The notes: generated by a model from the sequence alone, not told the origin. A stretch of 32,314 nucleotides of DNA from CASQEL01 sp036655975 (GCA_036655975.1 JAVVPD010000017.1:1-32314), one strand, 5' to 3'; positions 15,415 to 24,152 are shown, counted from the first letter of the stretch. Numbers and translations are program-made.

Positions 15415-16240
15415 GGCCCAAAGCCTGCACCGTGCGGTGGTGGATATGATTCTGCGCGCACACCGCAGCATCCGCCCTGACGTGCTGGAAGCTTTTAAAA
15501 AAAGTTATGCCGCCGAAACCCTGCCCGTAGCCCAAGAAGTTATGCGCCAATTGTTAGAAAATGCCGACTATGCCCAAAGCTCAGGCCTCCCCCTGTGTCA
15601 GGATTGCGGTGCGGCAGTATTTTTTGTGGAACACGGGGAAGACGTGCGCCTTGCAGGCGGAACACTGGTGGACGTGCTGAATACCGCCATGGTGGAAGCC
15701 TATGTCAAGGGGAGCCTCCGCAAGTCCATCTGCCACCCCTTTACTCGCAAAAATACCGGGGACAATAGCCCCGCCATGATTCACACGGAGCTTGTCCCCG
15801 GTGATAAAGTCCGTATCCGCTACATGGCTAAGGGCGGTGGCTCCGAAAACATGAGCCGCGCCACCATGCTCACCCCCGCCCAAGGCTGGAAGGGGATTAA
15901 GGACTTTGTGATCACGCGTATGGCCGAAGCCGGCCCCAACCCCTGCCCCCCCACCATTGTGGGCGTAGGCGTGGGCGGAACCTTTGACATTGTACCCACC
16001 TTAGCAAAACAAGCGCTATTCCGCCCCATTCCCGTCCCCCATGCTGACCCCGAAATTGCCGCTATGGAACAGGAGCTGTTTGCAGCGGTCAACGCCCTCG
16101 GAATCGGCCCCATGGGGCTGGGGGGCAAAACCACCTGTCTGGCGGTAAAAATGGAAATTATGCCCTGCCACATTGCCAGTCTGCCGGTAGCTATCAATGT
16201 GCAATGCCACTCCTCCCGGCATGAGGAGGTCATCCTATAA
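15401..16240 (+). CDS. Class I fumarate hydratase, alpha subunit (TtdA/FumA N-terminal type)
   Basis: Large subunit of a two-subunit iron-sulfur fumarase interconverting malate and fumarate. The 279-residue chain has the family cysteines in PLCQDCG (C66, C69), NPCPPT and the C-terminal MPCHIASLPVAINVQCHSSRH region, some of which ligate the oxygen-sensitive [4Fe-4S] cluster. KGGGSENMS and GVGVGGTFD are also typical. ATG 15401 overlaps the frdB stop by 14 nt with only a weak ribosome site (AAGAAG), which suggests translational coupling. The beta subunit follows with a one-nt overlap. L(+)-tartrate dehydratase has the same layout, but the position between fumarate reductase and malic enzyme makes fumarase far likelier. 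Confidence 0.92.
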   Translation: MKTIKAQSLHRAVVDMILRAHRSIRPDVLEAFKKSYAAETLPVAQEVMRQLLENADYAQSSGLPLCQDCGAAVFFVEHGEDVRLAGGTLVDVLNTAMVEAYVKGSLRKSICHPFTRKNTGDNSPAMIHTELVPGDKVRIRYMAKGGGSENMSRATMLTPAQGWKGIKDFVITRMAEAGPNPCPPTIVGVGVGGTFDIVPTLAKQALFRPIPVPHADPEIAAMEQELFAAVNALGIGPMGLGGKTTCLAVKMEIMPCHIASLPVAINVQCHSSRHEEVIL

Positions 16241-16785
16241 TGGCTACCTATACTTTGCACACCCCTTTACAAAAAAGCGATCTTGTCAAATTGAAAAGCG
16301 GCGACAAGGTGCTGCTGAACGGGATCATTTATTCCGCCCGTGATGCCGCCCATAAACGCCTGTGCGAAAGTCTTGACAAAGGCGAAGCCTTGCCCTTTGA
16401 TTTACAAGGAGCCGCCATCTACTATATGGGCCCCGCCCCCGCCCCCGAAGGCCATGCCATTGGCTCGGCGGGGCCGACCACCTCGTACCGGATGGACGCC
16501 TTTGCCCCGCGCCTCTATAGTCTGGGCTTGGGGGCCAGTATCGGCAAGGGGCGCCGCGCCCCAGCCGTGCGCGAGGCCATGCAGTCCTATACAGGCGTAT
16601 ATCTGGGCGCCACGGGCGGCGCGGGTGCGCTGATTTCCAAATGTATCATTGCCGCAGAAGTGGTGGCCTATCCCGACCTTGGGGCGGAAGCCGTGCGTAA
16701 ATTAACTGTCAAAGATTTTCCCCTTCTGGTCATCAACGATGCTCACGGCGGCGAACTGTATGTGAGCCCTGTTCTTCCTGCATAA
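16240..16785 (+). CDS. Class I fumarate hydratase, beta subunit (TtdB/FumA C-terminal type)
   Basis: Small subunit (181 residues) of the two-part fumarase; it supplies the swivelling domain that completes the active site. Recognisable blocks are GDKVLLNGIIYSARDAAHKR (20-39), YYMGPAP (61-67), GSAGPTTSYRMD (75-86) and GKGRRAP (102-108), close to the C-terminal domain of FumA. ATG 16240 shares its A with the TAA stop of the alpha gene. A GAGGAGG ten nt upstream lies inside the alpha gene, a classic coupled arrangement that keeps the two subunits in balance. The malic enzyme gene begins 20 nt downstream. Confidence 0.93.
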   Translation: MATYTLHTPLQKSDLVKLKSGDKVLLNGIIYSARDAAHKRLCESLDKGEALPFDLQGAAIYYMGPAPAPEGHAIGSAGPTTSYRMDAFAPRLYSLGLGASIGKGRRAPAVREAMQSYTGVYLGATGGAGALISKCIIAAEVVAYPDLGAEAVRKLTVKDFPLLVINDAHGGELYVSPVLPA

Positions 16786-16805
16786 TTTAACAAAGGACTT
16801 GAATT

Positions 16806-18119
16806 ATGGCCCTGTATACAAAACAAGAAGCCCTTGATTATCATGAATTTCCCCGCCCCGGTAAGGTAGAGGTGCTGCCTTCGGTGGCATGCGATACCCA
16901 AAAAGATCTGTCCATGGCCTATTCCCCAGGGGTGGCTGAAGCCTGCATGGCTATCCATGCGGACGAAACACTGGTGGACAAATACACCGGCCGCGCCAAC
17001 CTGATTGCCGTAGTTTCCAACGGCACCGCCGTGTTGGGCCTTGGCAATATCGGCCCTAAAGCCGGAAAACCGGTTATGGAAGGCAAAGGCGTGTTGTTCA
17101 AAATGTTTGCGGACGTGGATGTTTACGATATTTGCCTTGCCGAAAAAGATCCCGACAAAATCATCGCTATTGTTAAAGCGCTGGAACCCACCTTTGGCGG
17201 CATCAATCTGGAAGACATCAAAGCCCCTGAATGCTTTTATATTGAGGAAACCCTCAAAAAAGAAATGGGCATTCCCGTGTTTCATGACGACCAGCACGGC
17301 ACTGCCGTCATTACCACCGCCGCCATCATTAATGCCTGCGAAATCACCACCCGCAAACTGACCAATTGCAAAGTGGTCATCTCCGGCGCGGGCGCAGCCG
17401 CCATTGCCTGCGCCAACCTGTACGTCACCATGGGCATTAAGCGTGAAAACGTGTTCATGTTCGACTCCAAAGGCCTGATCCATCAGGGGCGTACCGACCT
17501 GAACGCCTATAAGGCCGCCTACGCGCAAGCCAAAGCCTGTACCCTTGCCGAGGCCATGAAAAACGCAGACGTGTTCCTTGGCCTATCGGTGAAGGACATG
17601 ATCAACAAAGATATGGTCAAAAGCATGGCGAAAGACCCGATCATCTTCGCCTGTGCCAATCCAAACCCGGAAATTTCCTATGAGGATGCTAAAGAAGCCT
17701 CACCCCATTGTATTATGGGCACAGGCCGCACCGATTATCCCAACCAGATCAACAATGTGTCGGGCTTCCCCTTCCTGTTCCGAGGCGCCCTCGACGTAGG
17801 CGCCACCGAAATCAACGAAGCCATGAAAATTGCCGCTGCCAAGGCTCTGGCGGCCCTTGCCAAGGAACCCGTGCCCGAATCCGTGTCCCAAGCGTATGGC
17901 GGAGCCAAATTCAGCTTTGGCTTTGAATATGTCATCCCCAAACCCCTTGATCCGCGCATCATTGAATGGGAAACCCCGGCTGTCGCGCAGGCCGCCATGG
18001 ACTCCGGCGTGGCAACCCGCCCCATTGCCGATATGGATGCCTACCGCAAAAGCTTGGTAATTCGCGTGAACAAATGCCGCCAACGCTCCGCCAACCTGTA
18101 TACATCCTATACAAAATAG
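16806..18119 (+). CDS. Malic enzyme (malate dehydrogenase, oxaloacetate-decarboxylating), short bacterial type
   Basis: Oxidative decarboxylation of malate to pyruvate and CO2, or the reverse carboxylation, with NAD(P). The 437-residue length is that of the short bacterial form without the phosphotransacetylase-like tail. Visible signatures: YSPGVAEAC, the malate-binding block GLGNIGPKAGKPVMEGK, the metal-site region FHDDQHGTA, and the nucleotide-binding turn VVISGAGAAAIACA. ATG 16806 follows AAAGGAC by seven nt. It closes the frd-fum operon and connects pyruvate to the malate-fumarate-succinate branch. NAD versus NADP preference cannot be told from what I can see. Confidence 0.94.
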   Translation: MALYTKQEALDYHEFPRPGKVEVLPSVACDTQKDLSMAYSPGVAEACMAIHADETLVDKYTGRANLIAVVSNGTAVLGLGNIGPKAGKPVMEGKGVLFKMFADVDVYDICLAEKDPDKIIAIVKALEPTFGGINLEDIKAPECFYIEETLKKEMGIPVFHDDQHGTAVITTAAIINACEITTRKLTNCKVVISGAGAAAIACANLYVTMGIKRENVFMFDSKGLIHQGRTDLNAYKAAYAQAKACTLAEAMKNADVFLGLSVKDMINKDMVKSMAKDPIIFACANPNPEISYEDAKEASPHCIMGTGRTDYPNQINNVSGFPFLFRGALDVGATEINEAMKIAAAKALAALAKEPVPESVSQAYGGAKFSFGFEYVIPKPLDPRIIEWETPAVAQAAMDSGVATRPIADMDAYRKSLVIRVNKCRQRSANLYTSYTK

Positions 18120-18141
18120 ACTTTATATTCTCAAAAATTAC

Positions 18142-18166
18142 GGGGCAGGCTGTCATGGCCTGCCCC
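18142..18166. terminator. Perfect 9-bp hairpin after malic enzyme gene
   Basis: GGGGCAGGC (18142-18150) pairs exactly with GCCTGCCCC (18158-18166) around a seven-nt loop, 23 nt after the malic enzyme stop. There is no T-run on the plus strand (the minus strand reads TAATTTTT), so plus-strand termination may be partial or factor-assisted. Position before a new promoter supports an operon end. Confidence 0.55.
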
Positions 18167-18200
18167 CAGATTGATGACCAAACCCGCTTCGCACTTAGAC

Positions 18201-18229
18201 TTGCCCCAAGCAACAAAGCATGGTATAAA
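18201..18229 (+). promoter_or_regulatory. Sigma-70-type promoter of argFB
   Basis: TTGCCC (18201-18206), 17-bp spacer, TATAAA (18224-18229). Each box matches the consensus well and the spacing is ideal. It sits 55 nt upstream of the argF start and downstream of the malic-enzyme hairpin. No obvious palindromic ARG box overlaps it. Confidence 0.6.
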
Positions 18230-18284
18230 ACTCCTTTGCAGCAAAATTTACTGGCCATACGCAATGTACGAAGAGGGCATTCCC

Positions 18285-19298
18285 ATGATTGATCTCCGCA
18301 AAAGACATTTCCTTAAATTACTGGACTTTAGCCCTGCTGAAATCCTGTACTTACTCGACCTTGCCGCGTATCTGAAATCCGCCAAAAAAGAAAAACGCGA
18401 ACATCAATACCTGACAGGCAAGAATATCGTACTTTTATTTGAAAAAGATTCGACGCGTACCCGTTGTTCTTTTGAAATAGGAGCGCACGATCAAGGGGCT
18501 TTCACCACCTATCTCGGCCCTTCGGGTTCACAGATGGCAAAAAAAGAATCCATGGCCGACACCGCCCGAGTCTTGTCACGCCTGTACGACGGCATTGAAT
18601 ACCGTGGCTATGGGCAGCATATTGTGGAAGAACTGGCCCGTTTTTCCACCGTGCCCGTGTGGAACGGCCTGACCAACGAATATCACCCCACCCAAATTCT
18701 GGCCGACTTTTTAACCATGCGCGAACATTGCCCCAAACCTTTACACGAAATTTCCTTCGCCTACCTCGGTGACGCCCGCTACAACATGGGAAATTCCCTT
18801 ATGATCGGCGCGGCTAAAATGGGTATGGATTTCCGCTCTGTAGCCCCCAAAGGCTCACAGACTGACGAGCATATTGTCAATATTGCTCGGGATATTGCCC
18901 AGCAGACCGGCGCGCGCATCACCGTAACCGAAGACGTGAACGCCGGTGTGCGTGACTGTGATTTTTTGTATACCGATGTATGGGTGTCCATGGGCGAAGA
19001 CGCCAGCGTGTGGCAGGATCGCATTCCCCGCCTGATTCCCTATCGCGTAACCAAGGAAGTCTTGACGGCAACGGGTAACCCGCAGTGCAAATTTCTGCAT
19101 TGCCTCCCCTCCTTCCACAATCGTGAAACAGACATGGGTGAAAAGCTGTATACCAAATTTGGCCTTGAATGTATGGAAGTAACCGAAGAAGTTTTTGAGT
19201 CGCCCGCCAATGTTTCCTTTGACGAAGCCGAAAACCGCGCCCATACCATCAAGGCCGTCATGGTTGCCACCCTGTCAGATACTTTGCCGAATATTTAA
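18285..19298 (+). CDS. argF: Ornithine carbamoyltransferase
   Basis: Makes citrulline from ornithine and carbamoyl phosphate in arginine synthesis. The 337 residues hold the carbamoyl-phosphate motif STRTR (56-60), HPTQ (134-137), the ornithine-binding DVWVSMGE (231-238) and HCLPSFHNRETD (272-283). The frame is open from 18171, but ATG 18285 has GAGGG seven nt upstream and begins with the usual IDLRKRHFLKLLDFS. It is followed 18 nt later by argB, which points to the biosynthetic rather than the catabolic (arcB) enzyme. The loop sequence alone does not separate the two. Confidence 0.95.
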   Translation: MIDLRKRHFLKLLDFSPAEILYLLDLAAYLKSAKKEKREHQYLTGKNIVLLFEKDSTRTRCSFEIGAHDQGAFTTYLGPSGSQMAKKESMADTARVLSRLYDGIEYRGYGQHIVEELARFSTVPVWNGLTNEYHPTQILADFLTMREHCPKPLHEISFAYLGDARYNMGNSLMIGAAKMGMDFRSVAPKGSQTDEHIVNIARDIAQQTGARITVTEDVNAGVRDCDFLYTDVWVSMGEDASVWQDRIPRLIPYRVTKEVLTATGNPQCKFLHCLPSFHNRETDMGEKLYTKFGLECMEVTEEVFESPANVSFDEAENRAHTIKAVMVATLSDTLPNI

Positions 19299-19316
19299 GC
19301 GGACGCGGAGCCTGGA

Positions 19317-20099
19317 ATGCAAAATCCGACGGTTGTTGTAAAGTTTGGCGGTCACGCCATGACCAAGCCGAACCTATGCCGCGCTTTTGCGCGCGCTTTG
19401 GCGGTGTTGCAAAGCTCCATGCGCCTCGTGGTGGTACACGGCGGCGGCCCGCAAATCAGCGCATTGCTCCAGCGCCTGAACATTGAAAGCCACTTTGAAA
19501 AAGGCTTACGCGTGACCGATGCCGCCACCATGGAAGTGGTCGAAATGGTTTTGTGCGGGCAGGTCAATAAGGACGTGGTAAGCCTATTTCAGCACCACGG
19601 GGTGAACTGCGCGGGTATCAGCGGTCGAGACGCGCACCTGTTGCGTGCCCGCCCTTTGAACCCCACTCTGGGCTTTGTGGGCGAAGTGCACAGCGTACAA
19701 GCCCACCTTGTGCGGGTGCTTTTGGACGGGGGCTACATCCCCGTAGTGGCCCCTGTTGCCAGCGACAGCACCACCGGCCACAGCCTGAACATTAACGCCG
19801 ACACCGCCGCCGGAGCCTTGGCCGGGGCCTTGGCTGCAGACTATTTTGTGCTGCTTTCCGATGTGCCTGGGGTACTGGACGCTGACAAAAACCTTATTCC
19901 CCGCCTAAACCGCGCCGCCATTGCCACCCTTAGCGCACAAGGGGTCATTTCCGGCGGCATGATCCCCAAGGTAGAATCGTGCCTGCATGCCCTCGATCAA
20001 GGATGCCAACGTGCCCTGATTCTCAACGGTGAAGTGGAAGGCAGCTTGGAAAAATATTTGCAAGAACACGCCCCCTTGGGCACTATCATCGAGCGCTAA
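19317..20099 (+). CDS. argB: Acetylglutamate kinase
   Basis: Phosphorylates N-acetylglutamate, the second step of the ornithine/arginine pathway. The 260-residue amino-acid-kinase fold shows VVVKFGGHAM (6-15), the glycine loop VVHGGGPQI, and the substrate and nucleotide regions NINADTAAGALA and SDVPGVL. The chain starts only a few residues before the first beta strand, so it lacks the N-terminal kinked helix that arginine-inhibited hexameric enzymes carry. Feedback-insensitive E. coli-like behaviour is therefore plausible (inference). ATG 19317 has GGAG six nt upstream. It ends convergent to gpsA with no strong terminator between. Confidence 0.95.
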   Translation: MQNPTVVVKFGGHAMTKPNLCRAFARALAVLQSSMRLVVVHGGGPQISALLQRLNIESHFEKGLRVTDAATMEVVEMVLCGQVNKDVVSLFQHHGVNCAGISGRDAHLLRARPLNPTLGFVGEVHSVQAHLVRVLLDGGYIPVVAPVASDSTTGHSLNINADTAAGALAGALAADYFVLLSDVPGVLDADKNLIPRLNRAAIATLSAQGVISGGMIPKVESCLHALDQGCQRALILNGEVEGSLEKYLQEHAPLGTIIER

Positions 20100-20181
20100 A
20101 CCCCGTTCCCGCTTCCAACAACGGCAGGGGGAGCGCCCACCCGCGTGCCCACGGGCAAAAATTTTAAACCAGCAACATACA

Positions 20182-21195
20182 TTATTCTTCCTTCAAGGCG
20201 CGGGTCATCAGCTGCACCACCGCTTCCCCCACCGAAATATGGCCTTGCACAATCCCGCACACGGCTTCGGTAATCGGTGCCGACACCCCCTGCGTCTGCG
20301 CGACCTGTTGCAAAGCCTCCGCCGTTTTCACTCCTTCCGCAACCATGCCCAGTGAGCGGGTAATCGCCTCCAAATTCTCGCCCTGCCCCAAGCGCAGGCC
20401 CACCTGCCGATTGCGCGACAAGTCCCCCGTGCAGGTCAAAGTCAAATCCCCAAGGCCCGACAGGCCCATGAAGGTTCGCTCCTGCGCGCCCAAGGCCACA
20501 CCCAAGCGTCGCATTTCCGCCAGCCCCCGCGTCATCAGCGCCGCGCGACTGTTGTGGCCCAGCCCAAGGCCATCGCACATGCCGGCGGCTATCGCCATAA
20601 CATTCTTCATGGCTCCGCCAAGTTCTACACCGCGCACATCCGTACTGGAATAACAGCGGAACCATGAGGTGGAAAAAACCTTACGTAGCCGTGCGCCCAC
20701 GGCTTCATCCGCACAGCCTAACACCACAGCCGTGGGTTGATTTTTCATGACTTCTGCGGCAAACGACGGCCCAGATAAAATAGCGTACACCGGCTGCAAT
20801 GCATGCAGCACCGCATTGACCACCTGCTCCATGGTATTATTAGTATGCAATTCTAAACCTTTAGCAGCATTTACCACCACAAGCCCCGGTCTCAAATACG
20901 GAACCAGCCCCCCCAAACAGGCGCGCAATTGCTGGCAGGGCACAGCCAGCAACAATAGGTCTGCCTGAGCCACACAAGACGCGTCGGTATCCGCCTGCAC
21001 CGCACTGTGCAACGCATATCCCGCCAGATAACGGGGATTTTCATGCTGAATATTGATAGACGCCGCCACGCGCGCATCACGCAGCAGCACCCGCACCACA
21101 TGCCCGCGCACAGCCAATAGATGGGCCAGAGCTGTCCCCCAGCTTCCACCGCCTACCACAACAATATGGAGTGAATTTTGTTGTAAACGCTGCAT
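20182..21195 (-). CDS. gpsA: NAD(P)-dependent glycerol-3-phosphate dehydrogenase
   Basis: Reduces dihydroxyacetone phosphate to sn-glycerol-3-phosphate for phospholipid synthesis. In 337 residues the nucleotide-binding turn VVGGGSWGTALA (13-24) is followed by AAKGLE, SGPSFAAEV and the block ELGGAMKNVMAIAAGMCDGL, which carries the catalytic lysine. GLSGLGDLTLTCTG and RNRQVG are also typical. ATG 21195 has AAAGG six nt upstream. It lies 18 nt downstream of the M99 carboxypeptidase gene on the same strand and probably shares its promoter. It appears complete. Confidence 0.96.
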   Translation of the reverse strand: MQRLQQNSLHIVVVGGGSWGTALAHLLAVRGHVVRVLLRDARVAASINIQHENPRYLAGYALHSAVQADTDASCVAQADLLLLAVPCQQLRACLGGLVPYLRPGLVVVNAAKGLELHTNNTMEQVVNAVLHALQPVYAILSGPSFAAEVMKNQPTAVVLGCADEAVGARLRKVFSTSWFRCYSSTDVRGVELGGAMKNVMAIAAGMCDGLGLGHNSRAALMTRGLAEMRRLGVALGAQERTFMGLSGLGDLTLTCTGDLSRNRQVGLRLGQGENLEAITRSLGMVAEGVKTAEALQQVAQTQGVSAPITEAVCGIVQGHISVGEAVVQLMTRALKEE

Positions 21196-21213
21196 ATAGG
21201 GCCTTTTGTGTTG

Positions 21214-22626
21214 CTAGCGCCCGTAGGGCGTAGGTTTGCCCTCCACAGAGGGCAGGCAATTACGTTGGGCTGTCTGCTTCTTTGTCCCGAATTGCACCAG
21301 AAACATGCCCACAAAAGCCGTATTTTTGTATATTTCTACCCGATAGAGCAGAGCACTCTTGTCGAGGGAAAAGCGTTCCTTAAAGTGTTTGCGCGTCAAG
21401 AGCATACCGCTTTCGTCGGCCTTCCCCGAATCCACCCCGATAGCATTGACTCGATAGCCCTCCACGGGGGAAACATTAAAATGTTCGCGAACCGTAAGCA
21501 CCTGCCCCAAAAAAACGTGTTGTTCCGTGTTGTCCACCATCACCCGCATACTATCCAAGCCGTTATCCATCTCACGCCAGTCGGGGCGGATACGGGTCAT
21601 GATGCGGTTGCCGTATTGCACGTTCAAATACCCTGAATCCGGCACCACGGCCATGATGGGTTTGGAGCCAATGGCTGGGCCGGGGCCGTTGCGGGGCAAA
21701 GGCAAATAGCCCACATAGGGGCGGATATCTTCCAAAGGCAAAACCACACGATTATTGGCAAAGGTGACGCTCAAATCACTTTGCAGCGCCGCCGCCACTC
21801 CGTGGGGGGAAAGTTCAAAATCACGTTCAAAATGCACCCCAGCTTCGCGCAAAAAACCCTCCACAAGGCGCAAATGGTAGTACACACGCATATCAATGGC
21901 AAATTCTTTACTGGCTTCCAGCCCAAAGGCGGCCTTGCCATGACGCACGGCATACCACGACAAGCTTTTTTCCATTTCACGGTCACCCTGTGCGGTGCGG
22001 GTGTTGCGGACGTGATATTTATGCTTGTCTTGCAGCAGGGCAGCGTTGGCATATTGGGTGACACGATCCGCTAATCCGCTGAGGTGACTCAAAAACACAC
22101 TGCGATCATCCATGTGTTCCTGATCAATAATAACAGCTTGTCCCCAGCGCGCGGGGTTGAAGAGCGGCCCTTCGTGTTGATGACGAAAAAACCCGCTGCC
22201 GTCGTGCAAATTGAGCACAAGGCGTACTTCCGATGCGCGGATAAGCCCTTGAATACGGGACACGGTGGAATATTCAGGGTCAGTAGTGTCCAAGCGGGCA
22301 AATTTTCGATTCATATCGCCATGGATGCCCCGTGAGCGTTGAACAATACTAGGAAAATTCAAATTTGGCACTACCCACAAGGTACCGGCATGCACCCTAT
22401 AGCGCGTTGCTAACAAAGTGGCGGCCGAAAAGCCCCCCGGCTCGTCCCCCTGAATGCCCCCCACCACCAGCACCACGGGGGCGGTGGTGCCCAGCTTGAA
22501 TAAACTAAAATCCATGGAAGTCTGAATATCTTTGGGGCCAGCCCAAGCCACCGCCCCCCCCCAAGCAATACACAGGAGCATGAAAAGCATGCCCTGTAGC
22601 ACTCTTTGCCAATAGTCATTCACCAT
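21214..22626 (-). CDS. M99-family peptidoglycan carboxypeptidase, Csd4/Pgp1-like cell-shape protein
   Basis: Predicted periplasmic zinc DL-carboxypeptidase that trims peptidoglycan tripeptides; the Helicobacter (Csd4) and Campylobacter (Pgp1) homologues are needed for helical shape. The N-terminal hydrophobic stretch (about 10-29, ending AVAWAG) is a signal peptide or anchor. Instead of the usual HxxE, the zinc motif is GGIQGDEPGG with Q59 and E62, followed by H141 in LNLHDGSGFF. The 79-residue gap between E62 and H141 equals that between E49 and H128 of Csd4. The catalytic glutamate is probably E237 in FGLEASKEF. RSRGIHGDMNRKF (98-110) is also characteristic. ATG 22626 lies nine nt after GGGGA. 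At 470 residues it includes C-terminal beta domains. It probably contributes to vibrioid shape. Confidence 0.88.
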   Translation of the reverse strand: MVNDYWQRVLQGMLFMLLCIAWGGAVAWAGPKDIQTSMDFSLFKLGTTAPVVLVVGGIQGDEPGGFSAATLLATRYRVHAGTLWVVPNLNFPSIVQRSRGIHGDMNRKFARLDTTDPEYSTVSRIQGLIRASEVRLVLNLHDGSGFFRHQHEGPLFNPARWGQAVIIDQEHMDDRSVFLSHLSGLADRVTQYANAALLQDKHKYHVRNTRTAQGDREMEKSLSWYAVRHGKAAFGLEASKEFAIDMRVYYHLRLVEGFLREAGVHFERDFELSPHGVAAALQSDLSVTFANNRVVLPLEDIRPYVGYLPLPRNGPGPAIGSKPIMAVVPDSGYLNVQYGNRIMTRIRPDWREMDNGLDSMRVMVDNTEQHVFLGQVLTVREHFNVSPVEGYRVNAIGVDSGKADESGMLLTRKHFKERFSLDKSALLYRVEIYKNTAFVGMFLVQFGTKKQTAQRNCLPSVEGKPTPYGR

Positions 22627-22686
22627 ACAGGCGTGTCCCCTTGTCGTCTAAATCCCCAAAAACTTTCGTGCAGCAGCACGGTATAC

Positions 22687-22715
22687 ATAATATCTATTTC
22701 ACAAAAGCCTGTAAA
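22687..22715 (-). promoter_or_regulatory. Sigma-70-type promoter of the M99 carboxypeptidase-gpsA unit
   Basis: On the minus strand TTTACA (22715-22710), 17-bp spacer, TATTAT (22692-22687); both boxes are 5/6 matches. The start codon at 22626 would lie about 55 nt from the expected transcription start. Confidence 0.6.
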
Positions 22716-22795
22716 AGTATAGCAAGACCACGCTTCACACGGAAGGATACCGCGCAGGCCCCCACAAAAAAGGCACTAAAGCGGTACAACAAGCC

Positions 22796-22824
22796 TTGCC
22801 AAAGGGACTGTGACCTCTTATTAT
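22796..22824 (+). promoter_or_regulatory. Sigma-70-type promoter of htpX
   Basis: TTGCCA (22796-22801), 17-bp spacer, TATTAT (22819-22824), each a 5/6 match. It is divergent from, and does not overlap, the promoter at 22687-22715. The leader is short, with AGGAG at 22841-22845. No CTTGAA-type heat-shock -35 is seen. Confidence 0.6.
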
Positions 22825-22852
22825 ACTTACGAATCAATTCAGGAGAATGTTT

Positions 22853-23707
22853 ATGACAAGTCAAATAAAAACTGCGCTTCTTCTTGCGCTGATGTCGGGC
22901 ATTATTATTGTGCTGGGCGGTGCTTTGGGCGGCAAAACGGGTATAATTATCGCTTTTGGGCTGGCCCTCGTCATGAACGTGGGCAGTTATTGGTATTCGG
23001 ACAAAATTGTGCTGTCCATGTACAGCGCGCGTGAGCTTGACCCTGCGGACGCTCCCGCACTGCACGCCATGGTTGAAGAATTGGCGCGCAATGCGGGTAT
23101 TCCCAAACCCCGCGTTTGCGTTGTTCCTGAGGAGGCGCCCAATGCCTTTGCCACCGGACGTGACCCAGAACACGGGGTGGTTGCCGTAACCGAAGGCCTT
23201 ATGCGCCTGCTCTCGCCCGAAGAATTGCGCGGGGTGGTCGCCCACGAAATTGGGCACATTGCTAACCGCGACATTCTCATCCAAACCGTGGCGGGTGTGA
23301 TGGCCTCCGCCATTGTATCCATTGCCAATATCATGCAATTTGCCGCTATTTTTGGGGGCAACCGCTCCAATGAAGAAGGCGGAAGCAGCAATATTTTTGT
23401 AACCATTGCCATGGCTTTGTTGGCCCCCATTGCCGCGTCCATCATCCAAATGGCTATTTCGCGTTCACGGGAATATCTGGCAGACGACACCGGCGCATAT
23501 ATCAGCGGGCAGCCCCTCGCCCTTGCCGGGGCCCTAGCAAAACTGCAAAACTACAGCCAGCAGATCCCCATGCGCCAAGGCAATGCCAGCACGGCTGAAA
23601 TGTTTATTGTGGCCCCCCTGTTTGGGGGCGGAATCGGGAACATGTTCAGCACCCATCCCCCCATTGAAGAACGCATCGCCCGCTTACAGCAAATGGCACG
23701 GGGCTAA
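22853..23707 (+). CDS. htpX: Membrane zinc metalloprotease HtpX (M48B)
   Basis: Inner-membrane protease that degrades misfolded membrane proteins together with FtsH. The 284 residues contain two N-terminal membrane helices (about 7-25 and 29-47), the zinc motif HEIGH (131-135), two further hydrophobic segments (about 141-165 and 180-201), and the third zinc ligand E207 in SRSREYLADD. The C-terminal THPPIEERI motif is typical. An ATG at 22847 is too close to AGGAG (22841-22845); ATG 22853, seven nt away, is the better start. The hotdog thioesterase gene begins one nt after its stop. Confidence 0.96.
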   Translation: MTSQIKTALLLALMSGIIIVLGGALGGKTGIIIAFGLALVMNVGSYWYSDKIVLSMYSARELDPADAPALHAMVEELARNAGIPKPRVCVVPEEAPNAFATGRDPEHGVVAVTEGLMRLLSPEELRGVVAHEIGHIANRDILIQTVAGVMASAIVSIANIMQFAAIFGGNRSNEEGGSSNIFVTIAMALLAPIAASIIQMAISRSREYLADDTGAYISGQPLALAGALAKLQNYSQQIPMRQGNASTAEMFIVAPLFGGGIGNMFSTHPPIEERIARLQQMARG

Positions 23708-23708
23708 G

Positions 23709-24152
23709 ATGATCCACATCCCCGAGCTGTCCGCAGAAAAGGTGTGTCCCGATCTGCTCACCTTTATCCAACAAAATCCGTGGCATCAACACTTGGGCGT
23801 CCAAGTAGAACAATTGCTCAAGGGCAGCGCACGTCTCCGCCTGCCCTTCAGGCCGGAATTTATCGGCAATGCGGATCGCGGTGCCCTGCACGGCGGCGTG
23901 CTTGCCTCACTGGCCGACATTTGTGCCATAGCCACAGTGTGGACCTTTTGCCGCCCCGCAGACCGCAGCGCCACCGTAGACCTGAAAGTAGATTATTTAC
24001 GCCCCGCACCGCTGGAAGATATGATAGCGGAAGGGGAAATTCGCATGCTTGGAAACCACTTAGGCAATGTTTCCGTATATATACGCCCAGCTAGCACCCC
24101 TGACAGAACAGTAGCGGAAGCCAGAGCAGTATGCTACACTGTGCGCGCATAA
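23709..24152 (+). CDS. PaaI/YbgC-type hotdog-fold thioesterase
   Basis: Small acyl-CoA thioesterase-like protein (147 residues) of the PaaI subgroup, probably a homotetramer in the cytosol. The diagnostic hotdog helix is present: RGALHGGVLASLADICAI (57-74, core HGG at 61-63 and D70), followed by the VDLKVDYLRPAP strand. The preceding frame is open back to 23583 inside htpX, but ATG 23709, one nt after the htpX stop, gives the normal family length; its ribosome site is weak (CACGGGG), suggesting coupling to htpX. The substrate cannot be deduced. Confidence 0.85.
   Translation: MIHIPELSAEKVCPDLLTFIQQNPWHQHLGVQVEQLLKGSARLRLPFRPEFIGNADRGALHGGVLASLADICAIATVWTFCRPADRSATVDLKVDYLRPAPLEDMIAEGEIRMLGNHLGNVSVYIRPASTPDRTVAEARAVCYTVRA

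Noticed and set aside
20100..20181. Hairpin CCCGCG...CACGGG followed by AAAAATTTT between argB and gpsA as a terminator
   Set aside because: The stem is short with a mismatch on the plus strand, and the T-run is only four; not strong enough to call.
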